Shown here one piece after another: positions 24,201-35,781 of a DNA stretch of 64,000 nt. Every line of letters begins with the position of its first letter. The stretch's first letter is position 1. The translations under genes and the position numbers were made by a program. The DNA comes from Mortierella sp. BCC40632 (taxonomy: Eukaryota; Mortierellomycota; Mortierellomycetes; Mortierellales; Mortierellaceae). The stretch spans positions 400,001 through 464,000 of the forward strand of contig WAEK01000004.1 in assembly GCA_011634665.1 (NCBI GenBank). Direction: 5' to 3'. A model generated the notes under the pieces. The model had not been told where the DNA came from and ran no database searches. It saw only the letters and a program-made list of their open reading frames with translations.

Positions 24201-24846
24201 TATGAAATTATGGAATGCACACATTTACTTGGCCTTGCTCAGGGCAACATTAGACGAAGGGGGTAACCAAATAGACTAACAAACACTGTGCTGTTTTATG
24301 CAACTCCAGGAGGACGCGGGACTATTCATTCGAGACGCGTATAATGTAAAGGTGACACCCAAGAAACTTCAGCAATACGCCCAAAAGTACAATGCACTCG
24401 TTCAGAAGCAACAAGCAGAGCTTGCAGCTGAAGAGTCACTCCGAGAATCCAATCGACAGCTATCGATGCATGTTCGTCGATTGGAGGGGTCGCTGCACAC
24501 GTTAAACAAGGAGCATGTTGATTTGGCGCGAGAGTTGATTTCACGCAAGGTTGAGATGGCACAACTACAGGACCAGAACGATGTCCTGACACAAAAGGTG
24601 TGTGATTTGACCAAAATTGTTGACTCTCAGGCCAAGGAGGTGGAGGATCGACTTCGAGGTGAGATTGATGGTGTGCTAGCACGGAATGTGGAGCTGGTCA
24701 AGAGGAATGAACAGTTGGAGGATCAGCTCGCGTATCTGGAGAACCAGCTGATTGAGACCAAGATGAAATATGCCGAGTGTGAGAATGAGAAAGGAACATT
24801 AGCACGGAAACTAAGTGACATGAGGAAAGCCTTAGGTGCGTCCTAG
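21299..24846 (+). CDS. TBC-domain Rab GTPase-activating protein with C-terminal coiled coil (GYP5/EVI5-like)
   Basis: Proposed exons are 21299-23165, 23293-23654, 23784-24176 and 24310-24846, giving 1052 residues. The first 600 residues are acidic and Ser/Pro-rich, probably disordered. The TBC domain follows from about residue 623: DYWGALMHDYN, the GVPPALRGLIWQLLA motif, the arginine finger R695 in IIRDMSRTF, and the glutamine finger Q731 in VGYCQGLSFVVG. It continues with FEMRGHFTPEMNMLQLRLYQ and VFRVYDILFVEGIESIFRFS. Residues about 905-1045 are a long coiled coil (for example RRLEGSLHTLNKEHVDLARE). Both finger residues are present, so an active GAP accelerating Rab GTP hydrolysis in vesicle traffic is expected. 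The N-terminal domain order resembles fungal Gyp5 and animal EVI5. The first donor is uncertain: the phase-compatible site forces a poly-Phe run (VVDFFFFFHFFLG) from a T tract directly before the domain. Confidence 0.85.
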
Positions 24847-25777
24847 TCGTTGTTGTCATTGTTGTCATAGTCGTCCTCACCCCCCTCTCCCCTTTCACCC
24901 ATAATAGAGTACGTAGACACATTTTTCTCCATTTACCATTAAAAACGAGAAAGAGCCCGGTGCCACGGATGTGATGGAGTCGCGTCACAGGGGTGGGGTA
25001 TTCTATTCTTGCACAAAGGACAAGCTGAGCATCGGAGTCTGCCAGGATCTTCGTCATGGACAAAACTGACTCGGATCGGCCGATTTTCACGTCCTCCTCT
25101 GTCTTCCCCTCTCCTTTCTCCTACTGGACATTCCATGCAGAGGAAAGAGGAACAGGACAACAATGCATCCAAAAGAGTGAGAAAAAAAAAAAAAAAAAAA
25201 AAAAGGGCCAGGAACAGAAAGGGGGTCAATGGGGAGGAGTAAGGAGGACGACATATCAGGGTCAGGGAGAGATGTAGGGAACGAGGTGGACCCCCGAACG
25301 TCACCGCTTGTTTTTGATTGGCTTGTCCAAGGGTTCCTTCACGGGTAACCGAGAGTGGGATCTTTAGGTGCTTACGCCTCTCTTTCTCTTTCTCTTTCTC
25401 TCTCTCTCTCTCCCGCTCTTGCTCTCGCTCTCTCTCTCTCTCTCTTCGCCAACTCATCCAAAGCAAGGTCCAAAACTCTTGATAAAAGAGCCAAAAAAGC
25501 GCCCGAGTGGCTTTTGTACACGACACCCTATTCTCAGTGGACCAACCTTGCTCCATCAGCCGCATAACCACGGGCATCTGGTTTCCCATCTTTATCAGTC
25601 TCGCTCTCTTTCCTTCTCTTGCTTTCTTTTTCTTTCTTTTACACTTTCAACTCTTCCTTTTCCGCCACCACCACCACCACCACCACCACCACCACTTTTC
25701 TCTCTCTCCCTCTATCTCCCTCTTTCTCACCCAGTACTCCCCACGGTCAACACTCCAAGTACCAGGCACATATCACA
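24847..25777. other. intergenic region
   Basis: No gene is supported. The interval has an A tract near 25189-25204, CT-rich stretches and a (CCA)n run at about 25663-25694 in the leader of the next gene. Confidence 0.5.
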
Positions 25778-26030
25778 ATGGACTTTCTTAAATCGGCCGC
25801 AGAGAGCTACATCAAGAAGCAACAGCACGACGACGACGATGATGACGAAGGTAAAAAAAAGAAAAAGGAAAAAGCTGTCCTTCATGCAACTCTTCTTCTT
25901 TTTCTTCTTTTTCTTCTTCACAACACTACCCTTTTTTTTTCACCTCCTTGTTCCCTGGAGTCTTTTAAAGTGAAAAAAAAAAAGGGCTTGAAAAATATTT
26001 TACCTGTTGTCTCGAGGTGGATATAAAAAA

Positions 26031-26061
<31 letters not shown>

Positions 26062-26848
26062 AAGAGACAGGCAGAGAGATTTGTTCTCTTTGGAGAAGTC
26101 TCTGCTTTTTTTTCTTTTTTTTTTTTTTTTTTCTCACGCGGGTAACTCACCCCGCTTGCTGACGACACGTCGGTTCTTGCTCTTCTCCGCACCCGTTCTT
26201 GTCCATCTTCTCTCTCTTTCACATTCTCTACTCTTCATAATGTCTGGTGCCTCCCCCATGGATTTTTTTGTGCCTGGCCAACTCACCTCGTTTCTATTTA
26301 CTTTCTTTCTTTTTCTGGCTGTCATTCAATTCCAAATAGTCAAGCAGATTAAGCATGATTCCGTTCAACAAGTCAGCAATGCTGGTGTCGCTCCACCCCA
26401 AGAGTCGGACATTCATGAAGCCAAGGCAGCCCACGAAAAGGTCTACCAACAGGGCAACCAAGAGGGTGCCTCGGAGGAGGAACTGGGCAAGGCCGCCGGT
26501 GTCGAAGCTTTCAAAACCTACGAACGTGCCGAGGCTAGTGGCAGTGCTGGTGGAAAGAGTGATTTGATCCAGATGGCTATGGCCGAGGCTACAAAGATGT
26601 TCTCAGGCGGTGGAAACAAGGACAAGAGTGCCATCATGCAGAGTGCGATTGCCATGGCGACCAAGTTGTTTATGGGCAAGGGAGGTGGAGAGGGTGGTAA
26701 CCCTGCTGTTGCCCAGTTGATGGGCATGTTGGCTGGCGGTGGTGGTAGTGGTGGCGAGGGCAAGGCAGGTGGCATGGACGTGATGGGCATGCTTGGACAG
26801 GCAAGCCAGAACCCACAAATCGGCAGCATGCTCAAGAAGTTTATGTAG
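25778..26848 (+). CDS. DUF7721-like small Gly/Met-rich protein
   Basis: Exons 25778-25850 and 26340-26848 (GT-AG, phase 1) give 193 residues. The N-terminus MDFLKSAAESYIKKQ leads into an acidic DDDDDDE run. A helical body follows, VKQIKHDSVQQVSNAG and IHEAKAAHEKVYQQG, then EEELGKAAGVEAFKTYE and two similar segments, SDLIQMAMAEATKMFSGG and SAIMQSAIAMATKLFMGKG. It ends in Gly-rich loops and SMLKKFM. This layout resembles small fungal proteins grouped as DUF7721, whose function is unknown. No signal peptide or membrane span is present in this form. The intron is 489 nt, and its last part is an open frame continuous with exon 2 that would add a membrane-type N-terminus. Family placement is from memory of the pattern and moderate in confidence. 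Confidence 0.65.
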
Positions 26849-27386
26849 TCAACAAAAAATCACTGGTGAACAATGTACATACTACGACGAGTGCGTAAAA
26901 AGACAAGCAACGAGTGGGCTGTATCTTTGTGCCTGATGGAGAGGAGCCAGGTCCGGCGACTTTTTTTTATATGACTGGTATGTGCCATGAGGACGGAAAA
27001 TGTTTATGTGTTGTATTTTGTGTGTGTGCGTGTGTGTGTGTGTGTGCGTGTGTGCGTGAGGCAGAGTGAGATAGAGAGAGAAGAGAGAAGGTTAGTTGGT
27101 GGCGATCGCTCCGGGTGGCTATCAACGGAACGGAGGCTCGCCATCGACGGTGGTTTGTGCGTCTGTCTACATTCAAGGTTGGGCGGCCGTGGAGGAGGGG
27201 AGGAGAGAAAAGGGAGGAGAGAGCGCGCGTAAGTGGGTGGCGAAGAGGGTGGGCGAGAGAGAAAGAGAGAGCACAGGGGAGGAGAGCAAGAGCGGGGGAT
27301 GTGGGTGTGGATGTAGAAAGTACGGAGGAATGCTTCCACAATGGGATGATGTACTCTACCTCCAGTGAATGCTTGGTCAATGGAAG

Positions 27387-27465
<79 letters not shown>

Positions 27466-27743
27466 CATTATTCAGTCAGACAGAGAATGGGCGAGTAGAG
27501 AAAGAGAGAAAGACAGCGAGAGAGAGAAAGACAGCGAGAGAGAGAAAGAGAAAGAGAGAGAGAGTGTGTGTGTGGAAAATGAGTGAGAGGCGTGGGATAC
27601 GCCCTGTCTGTCTGTGAATGTGTGTGTTTGTGTGCTTGCTGCTGTTGGTCTGGTCTGGTCTGGTCTGGTCGCTATGAAATACTGGAGGAGGGCGCCTACC
27701 ACCCCTTCCTGGTCTCCCCGCCCATCCTTTTTTTTTTTTTTCT

Positions 27744-27792
<49 letters not shown>

Positions 27793-28111
27793 CGCTCGCT
27801 CGCTCGTTCTCTATCTCTCTCTCTCTCTCTCTTCTCAGTTTCTCTCTTGTTCACCAGGCCCAAATCGCTTGCATCCTCTCATCCCACAACATCCCACTTT
27901 CCATCCAGCGCCATCCAGCACCATCCAGCCGACACCTTTGCCACCCTTTCTCAGCTCACCACCTTACTCGCTCGCCAGCGTCTGCATCGCCCCCCTTCAC
28001 TTCTCCCATCCATTCGACTGATTGGCGTCCAGAGTACGACCACCACCACTACTAATCCTACGCTGGTCGTCCATTCACCCCATCGCCTTCGAAAGCGCTG
28101 CATCTATCTTG

Positions 28112-28145
<34 letters not shown>

Positions 28146-28271
28146 CACACACGAACTTTCTCTCTCATTACTCACTGCAGACTATCACTCTGCACCACGG
28201 TCACCCGCAGAGCAAGCCTTTGCGCGCGACCAGCCTGATATTTTACAATTTTCTTAGCTCGTCCACAACCC
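26849..28271. other. intergenic region rich in dinucleotide repeats
   Basis: No gene is supported. The interval has (CT)n at 27388-27463 and 27748-27788, (TCTGG)n at 27646-27671, and (CA)n at about 28112-28152 directly upstream of the next gene. Long Ser/Leu frames are translations of these repeats. Confidence 0.6.
27388..27463. repeat. (CT)n microsatellite
   Basis: About 38 uninterrupted CT units in intergenic DNA. Confidence 0.9.
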
Positions 28272-31200
28272 ATGAAAATGACCTCAATCCCTACTACGAT
28301 TGCCGTCTCATCGACATCGGCAGCTACAACTGCTGCCACTGCTACACAACGACAAGTCAGCCTCCATCGAGACGATGACGACAGGCGTAGCTCAACAGTC
28401 GTTGCCACACTTAGGCACAGTCCAAGACTGCTACTCCGCAAAAAGACCGCAAGCGCGCTCAAGGAGCCAGACCAAAGTCCCGATATCTTTGCCAGAGGCC
28501 CTGGACCAGCCTTGCGCGCATCCACCCGTCTCCAAACTAGGAACCTTGCACAAAGACTCATGAACAGGACAAAGAAATCCTCACGTCAAAGTGGTCAACA
28601 ATCGCCACACCCCGCACCCCAGCGCCAGGCGCTTCAGCACGCACAGGGAGGAGAGACTCGACAATATACCAGCACCACCAGCACCAAGGCTAGCACCCTT
28701 CACAGTACCACCATCACCGTCACCTCGACTGCACCTGTCACCTTGACCCTGACTGTCCATGCTGGGCCTGAGCTCACCTCGCGTGAGTCTACCATGACCA
28801 TGGTTCCCGAGAGCACTATCCAGACAAGGTCAGCTCGACTGGCCAGCCATGGCACTGGTCTTGCGACATCAGCATCGACGACATCAGTAGCGTCCGGTCG
28901 CAACCTAGTCTCGGCTGCCTTGGAAGACAATGTAAACGGATATACAGCCGTTCCCGAGCGCCGCTCCAGGATGGCCACCCGTAGCACGTCTCGGTCACGA
29001 GAGCCAGCCAGGACAAGAACAAGAACACGAACCCGAGTCCACTCACGTTCTGCTTCCCGTAAATCACTCAAGATGGCCGACTGCGACGAAGAAAAGTCGG
29101 ATGAGGACGAAGACGAGGACGAGGATGCCCGGTTCCGATACTACCTCCGATCACCATCGCATCGTCACCGCCACCGATCTACTCAGAAGCTGGCACCTGA
29201 ACCAAGCACTAGTCACCTCACAAACACGCCACGACTGACTCGTATGGGAGCACGACACGAGTCGGGACATGGATTTGACGAGGATGCAGATCTCGAGCGG
29301 TCAAGTCGGACGAACCAATTACTTGGACTGTCAGAATTGGACAAGGTCGACGAGAATGGACATTTGCATGGCCGAAGGTCACGGTCTGCTACCAGCTCCA
29401 GCAGCCAGGATAGCAACAATCTCTCCAAGGCACCACCAGAAACCAAGTTTACACCTACGAACATGCACGAGAGCCCACGAAAGACAAAGGCAAAGTCAAC
29501 GAGACCTCAGGAGGTCCCTAATCTTCGAACCAGTCCTCGTCGTCCGCGAGCACATCCGACCAAGGTCGCCAAAATGGGTATTGACGAGGGCGGGGGTGAA
29601 GACGAGGACGAGGAGGACGAAGAGGATGAAGAAGGTGATGAAGCTGAGGACGAGGATGAAGGCGCAGACTTTGATAATTATCCTCGGAGTGATCCTGATG
29701 AAGAGATGATGGAAATAGAAACGACCATTCCAGGACCACCACATCGTCGACTTGAAGAAAGTCCAAGCATGAACAATACACATGATTCAATTCAGGGCTT
29801 TATCGCCTCCAAGCCAGAGACGTCTATGGCCCTTGGGACCATGAGTGGACTTGCTACCCACCAGCTTCAACCTATGCACCACAAACGCAAGGTCGAAGAT
29901 GAGGACATGGAAGATGCTGTGGCGACCGTGTCGATGGATGAGGGTCAACTCGTGAGCACAAAGCTGGCAAGGATCGACGAGACAAGTGACGGCGACAAGA
30001 GTGCATTTATCAAGGCTCTCTACAATACTCTCAAGAGTCCACGTGGCGATGGTAAGAGAACTCAGTCATCGGTTTGTGTTTGATACTCCCCGAAACCATG
30101 GACCAGATTTCTCACGACTGTAGAATTTTTCCCCCCCTGTTGCTCTGTTGCTGTTAGATGACGATGGTATCCTCTCATCTGAATCTGAGGATGCCGATCT
30201 AGAGTCTGAAGACGATGACGATGACTTTGAAGAGATTGATGTGTAAGTTAGGTGATAGTTTTGGCTGATATCTACCAAGGACGCAAAGGACACCTATCTG
30301 GACCAAAAAAAAAAAAAAAAAAAATTAATCGTCATTTCCTTTTTACATTTTCGATCTAGTTGGGAGTTTATTGCGACGCTTCCTCCTTTGGGACCGCTGC
30401 CTATCAATTTCATTTACACGATGCCAGAGCGGACGACTGCGACTCCACCGATCACCCTTGTCTTGGATATTGATGAGACGCTTGTTCATTGTGCAACGCG
30501 ACCACTCGGTACGGTCAATGACCCTCACAGGAGACTTTCTTGCTTTCACAGCTAGGAGCCATACTTTGTTGTTGCTAACCCTTTCCTCTACTTTTCTTTT
30601 CCCCTACGGAATCCCCTTGCCAATGACAGATTCTCCTGATATTGTCTTTCCTGTCGAGTATAACCACGAGACCTGGGAGGTGTACGGCAGGATTCGGCCG
30701 GGAATGCTTGAATTTCTGGGTAAATCCTTATTATTTGATTTAGACCATCATGAGTTCGGTGCTATTGGCCAAAGTTCTACCTGTTCTAACCAACGATCTT
30801 TATTTATTTATTTATTTTATTTACGTCCACTGGATCTATTCTATCTTCAACTCACTAGAAAAAATGTCCGAGAAATTTGAAGTGATTACTTTTACGGCGA
30901 GTCAGGAGTGTTATGCGGAAGCGCTTTTGAAGATCATTGATCCAGAGAAAAAGTATATCCGTCATCGATATTATCGCGATTCTTGTGTTCCCGTCTTTGG
31001 AAACTATGTCAAGGTGAGTTTAGTCCCGTCTTTCTCTAGAGTGAAAAAAAAAACCTTTCCAGCTTGTCTAACATTCATGTTGTATATAAAAAATATGTAT
31101 AGGATCTCCGGATTCTAAATCGCGATTTGGCCAAGGTGATCATTATCGATAACTCCCCTCAGGCATTTGGATACCAAATCTCAAACGGAATCCCAATCGA

Positions 31201-31540
31201 AAGCTGGTACGACGACAAGTCAGATCGGGAACTGTCCAAGGTGATGAGCTTTCTGGAAACACTGGATGGCGTTGACGATGTCCGACCCAAGATTGATGAG
31301 CATTATCGGCTTCAGGAACGGGTTCAGAAAGCATTAGCGATGGCGAATCACCAGAGTTCGATGAATGGACTGAGTAATTTGGGAGCATCTTTGGCCTCCT
31401 CTTCAACCTCTGGGCCAGCAGCGGCAGCGGCGATAGCAGCAGCAGTAGCAGCAGAATCAATCCCAGGGTCAATGGTCTCTGTTGGAATGGCTTCTGGATC
31501 AATCCCAGTCTCAGGAGCAGAATCTACAGACCATCAGTGA
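28272..31540 (+). CDS. SCP/FCP1-like HAD phosphatase (CTDSPL2-type) with long disordered N-terminus
   Basis: Exons 28272-30051, 30158-30242, 30360-30508, 30630-30719, 30859-31013 and 31103-31540 join in phase to 898 residues. Residues 1-600 are Ser/Thr/Arg-rich with RSRS-like and acidic clusters ([12 protein letters not shown]) and look disordered and nuclear. The catalytic FCP1-homology (NIF) domain starts near residue 650 with [12 protein letters not shown], where D658 is the nucleophile and D660 the general acid. It continues with [28 protein letters not shown], the RHRYYRDSC segment, [20 protein letters not shown] and [10 protein letters not shown]. All HAD motifs I can place are present, so an active Ser phosphatase is expected. 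CTD small phosphatases act on RNA polymerase II CTD or on other nuclear phosphoproteins. The tail is Ala/Ser-rich. Neighbours give no functional hint. Confidence 0.88.
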
Positions 31541-32009
31541 AGAAAGAGAGAAGGCAAGCGCGAGAATTAAATGTGTGTGGGGGGAAACCGCCTTCCCCCA
31601 TTTCCTTAGATCCAGTGCGACGGATTCCGACTGATGAAAGAGGGGTCGGCGATAAAACAAACACACACACACACACACACACAAAAAGATCCAAGGGTAA
31701 AGAAAAAATAAAAGAAAAAAGGAGTGCACAGCATGGAATGCTCCGAGCGTGCTGATCTAGGATCGACAGAAAAAGGGCTATCTCCTCTTTTTCTTTCATT
31801 CTCTCTCCTTTAGTAGGATAGAACTCGTTCCCTGTGCAGACAGGAAGCGAAACAAAAGACTCTGCCTGAAAAAAAAAAAAAAAAAAAAAAAAGGAGAAGA
31901 CCGTTCTGATCTTTAGCATGGTGGACACCACACCACCACCATCCACGACGCGTCAAAGAAGTGTTCTTTCCAAAAACGAAAAAAAAAGTAATAAAAAAAA
32001 AAAAAGTTT
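31541..32009. other. short intergenic region
   Basis: Holds (CA)n near 31660-31682, A24 at 31869-31892 and A runs at about 31979-32005. The last of these form the T-rich pol III terminator of the minus-strand tRNA. No gene is seen. Confidence 0.5.
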
Positions 32010-32102
32010 TCCCAGCCGAGGATCGAACTCGGGATCGCTGCGTGGCTTTGGTATATTGTTATAAATATAAGCACAGTGCCTTAACCGACTTGGCCACTGG
32101 GA
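32010..32102 (-). tRNA. tRNA-Ile (anticodon UAU) with a 22-nt intron
   Basis: Read on the minus strand, a 7-bp acceptor stem pairs TCCCAGT with GCTGGGA (one T-G pair). The D arm is GGCCAAGTCGGTTAAGGC and the anticodon stem pairs CTGTG with CGCAG. The anticodon TAT lies at 32069-32067. An intron lies at 32065-32044, right after position 37. The T arm contains GAGTTCGATCC, a perfect box B core, and the D arm matches box A. The body resembles fungal tRNA-Ile, and eukaryotic tRNA-Ile(UAU) genes often carry such introns. A T-run terminator follows directly on the minus strand. It decodes the AUA isoleucine codon. Confidence 0.9.
32044..32065 (-). other. tRNA intron
   Basis: A 22-nt AU-rich insertion between positions 37 and 38 of the tRNA, the canonical site for splicing by the tRNA endonuclease. 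Confidence 0.75.
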
Positions 32103-32345
32103 AAATTCTTTCGCCGGAAGCTGAAACCAAATGACTTTTTGTAGGTTGAGACCTTTCCAACCTCTTCAAACGAATTTTTCATCTAAGAAGGGAAAAGAGG
32201 GGTAGAGATCCCTTGGGCACCGGGGCCCCCAAAAGACGGTAACCAGAGTGCTCTGAATTACCTTGATCATTTGGGGATGTAGTTGAAGCCTGTGAGGGAA
32301 GAATGGAGAGGGAAAAAAAGTGGATGATCATCCAAGGGAATTTGG

Positions 32346-32379
<34 letters not shown>

Positions 32380-32613
32380 TTTTACACTTGTGGGTCTGTG
32401 CAAAGTCCTCTTCTCCCTCTCACCAAAAAAAAAAAAAAAAAAAAAAAAAAAAGAAAAGAGCAGAGAGGAAGAGAAAAGAGAAAGGGGGGATTGGATCGAG
32501 TGGCGGAGAAGGAGATGGGGGAGGGGGGGTTAAGGTGGAATGGAGTGCCCTTACATGATGAGGATCGGCCTCACTTGAGAGAGAAAGAGAGTACGGAATC
32601 AAAAAAGACGAGA

Positions 32614-32650
<37 letters not shown>

Positions 32651-33833
32651 CTGCTGAAAAAAAAAAAAAAAAAAAAAATAGTACTGAGCGCGACAGTCAA
32701 ATTCTAATAGGGTGTCTTGGGTCCCGAGACGTACATTATCACGCCCCTGTTGACCGCCTCGGATTTGCTTGTTGTTGTCCTTCCCAAATGAGCGGATTGT
32801 TGGTTTGAGAGGAGGAGGAGTGGCCCGTGGGGGGATAAATGGTGCAGGCGGCCCAATCCCCTTCTCTCCCCTCCCAACGGCACAGCGGCTCCTTTGTGAC
32901 AACAAGCGGTGATCGAGAGAGAAGGGGAGGGTAATCGATTTTCCTTGGAAATGCAAGACACAAGGACCGTTTCCGTAGTAGAGGTTTATTTGAACATGTG
33001 TTTGCACCCACCATGGCCATTCAGGATGCCTCTTGTGGAGAGAAAGGTTTGCGTGGGGAGAGTCGCAAAGGCCCGGCCCAGGAGATCGGTATCTCTACTT
33101 TTCCTTCCTCCTTACTCTCCCAGCATACTCGTTCTAAGAAAGTCTGCAGCTGGGTTCCTGTGTGATGAAACAGGTTGTGAAAAGATGATATGGAGAAGGA
33201 AAAAGAAAGTGGAAGAAGGAAGATGGAGCCAGGGAGGCGGATAGACGTTTACGCAGCTCCGTTTCCAGGCGCTGTCTCTGACACCAAGTGCTCTATCAAC
33301 GCCTAATAAAAAAAAAAATAATAATAATAATAAAAAACGACCAAAAAGGCGAATATCGCTCTCTGAGCTACTGATTCCTTTCTAGTTCAATAGCTCCGCG
33401 ACTATGGGGGCGGGGAGTGTCGTCTGGGAAGAGGAAGATGGAGGAGAGGTGAAGGAGGATTAAAAGATACCATACCACTATCGCTCATCAACTGCCTCAT
33501 CTCCGTTCTCCCCGACATGGGCCCTGGCTCAGATGTGCACGGGTGAGATCCCTCTGTTATCATCATTCGCAAAATGATACACTCGCGTCTCCCACCCCAC
33601 CCCCACCAAAAGAGAGGAGAAAGAGAGTTCACGGTCGTGGAGGAGAGAGGTGAATAAAAGTAAGGAGCCAGCATAGAGTCAATTGCTCTAGACACGGACA
33701 GGATGGGGAATGGCCCACAGGAGGACGCCCTGTGGCGGAAAAGCAGTACTGCCGGAAAGGTACGGCCACCGTCGGGACTGCAGAGGAGGTCTAGAGGCTA
33801 TCGTTTTTTTTTTTTTTTTTTTTTTTTGCAGGG

Positions 33834-33870
<37 letters not shown>

Positions 33871-35395
33871 AGAAGGCTGGACCACGGTTTGACTAATGAA
33901 GTGCGTGAGCGGGGCATGACCGATCGGAATGCAGGCCACTGACATATAGAATGCAAGCAGAGGTCTGCGCACCAAACACATAGTAGGAGGCCACAAACAA
34001 AGGTGGCCGTGTAGGCACAGAGTGAGAGTGAGTAAGAGATAGAGAAGGTGAAGGAGAGAGAGCCCTTGTCCGCCTAACAGCACCAACGGTCCCCTTTCTG
34101 GGAGGCCGTGCTGAATGTTTGTCTTGAAAGATACCTTTCTCGATTTTTTTGGGTGGGTTGCACAAAGGCTGCAACCTCGGGTTGACATTGTTTGCAACCA
34201 AAAATGAATGAGAGGCCTACCGAGCCCCTTTCCAAAAACCATTCCATATCCGCTGTGTAGGCGCCAAAAAGGAGCCAAAAAGGAAGAAAAGAGAAGAGAG
34301 AAAGAGAGAGAAAGAGAGAGGGAGAGAGGAAGAGAGAGAAAAAACAGAGTCTGAGAGGAATTAATGGTTGACCAGTGCCAGGGCTGTGGAGGATGAGTGA
34401 TGTGAAGAGCTACCTAGGTTTGATCCAAAAGTGTGTGTCTCTTGCCCAGCATAATTGGTCATCTTTGGGCTGACCTTTGTCCAGACTCTCTCTCCCTCTC
34501 CACAGTCAACAACGACTGATAGACTAGCCTTCTTTGTGGGCTCAATTCATCCAACCAGGAAGGTCGCCCGTCCTTTCTTTTCTTCCTAGGCTCGAAAGCC
34601 CATCTGGGCATGCCGTTTTTGGAGTGTATGCACAGGTGACGGAAGAAGCAATGAAGGAGAGTGAGGGTGGGAAGACAAGGAAGGAGAACACCTTGCCAAG
34701 GGGTGCTTTGGTGCTTAAAAGATAGCAAATGAATATTCCCAAAATGCCAGGACGGAGCAAGTTCTACCCGAGAAATACTAGAAACGAAGTTAGGCTTATG
34801 GAACCCTGTTATTAGACAATGTCTGGATAAATGAGTAATGGGGAATGTTGACTATGAGCCGGCTGAGCGCGGATGACAAGAGCATATGGTAGTGGTAAAA
34901 ATAATAGTAATAATACGGGTAGCCATGGAAGGAGTAAATATCCAGGTGTGAGGCCACGTCATTGCACGACGCAAAAGTTGATGGCCACAGTAGGGAGCAT
35001 GGGCCAGAAGCATGAGCCAGCCGGTAGCCGGCCGCGGGCCGATGCAGAACCAGCCATGTGTATGCGTGTATGGATTTATGTGTGGGGTAGAGTCAATTTG
35101 GGGAAGTGGGAGAGTGGGAATGGCGGCGAGACACAGGCGGAGCAAGGTCCAAGGGGTGATTAATGATATTCTGGACAGGGCAACAACAGGGACCGTGATG
35201 ATGGAGTGAGAAAAAAAAAAAAAGAGAGAGAGCAGAGCCACAACAAGGGCGGAAATCGCTACTTCGGCGAGGCCGGCGAGGTTTGACCGGTGGATGACCA
35301 ACAAAAACTCAATATTCTCCAGCTACCCTTGACAGTCCCCTCTTTCTCACTCTTCTTTCTCTTTTCTCTCATTTTCATTCTTTCATTCTCTTTCA

Positions 35396-35428
<33 letters not shown>

Positions 35429-35781
35429 CTTTCTTTCTTTCTTTTCCTTTCCTTTCTTTTCTTTTTTTCTTTTTGTGCATTTTTCATTAATCTTATTGTC
35501 CCCACTCCTCTCCTACCATCCTCCATTCACCTCAACTCTCTCCCTCTTTCTCTTTCTCTCTTGCCTCCACACTCTCTAGTCTCCTGTGCTCATTCACCCC
35601 GCACATTCATACCCCACGCGAGTTTCTCTTAATCCCCCCACCACACGCATTCGCCCCGCTTTATCTTCTTCCTATTCAACTAAAGTTCTTCACTCCTTCT
35701 CCGCTGTCCCGTTGCGCACCTCTCCCGTGCTGAAGCATTCCCTCACTAGCCTCTGGTCTCTGCGCCTTCGCAGCTGTCGAC
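32103..35781. other. 3.7-kb intergenic region dense in homopolymers
   Basis: No protein gene is supported on either strand. Tracts include T29 at 32349-32377, A28 at 32425-32452, A33 at 32616-32648, A22 at 32657-32678, T22 near 33806-33827, (CA)n at 33834-33868 and T23 near 35406-35428. The last 300 bases are a CT-rich leader of the Zn2Cys6 gene. Confidence 0.55.

Noticed and set aside
33240..33420. Possible tRNA-like pieces (tagctcaga and tagagcac on the minus strand)
   Set aside because: No box B and no closing acceptor stem found, and the pieces are separated by an AT-rich tract.
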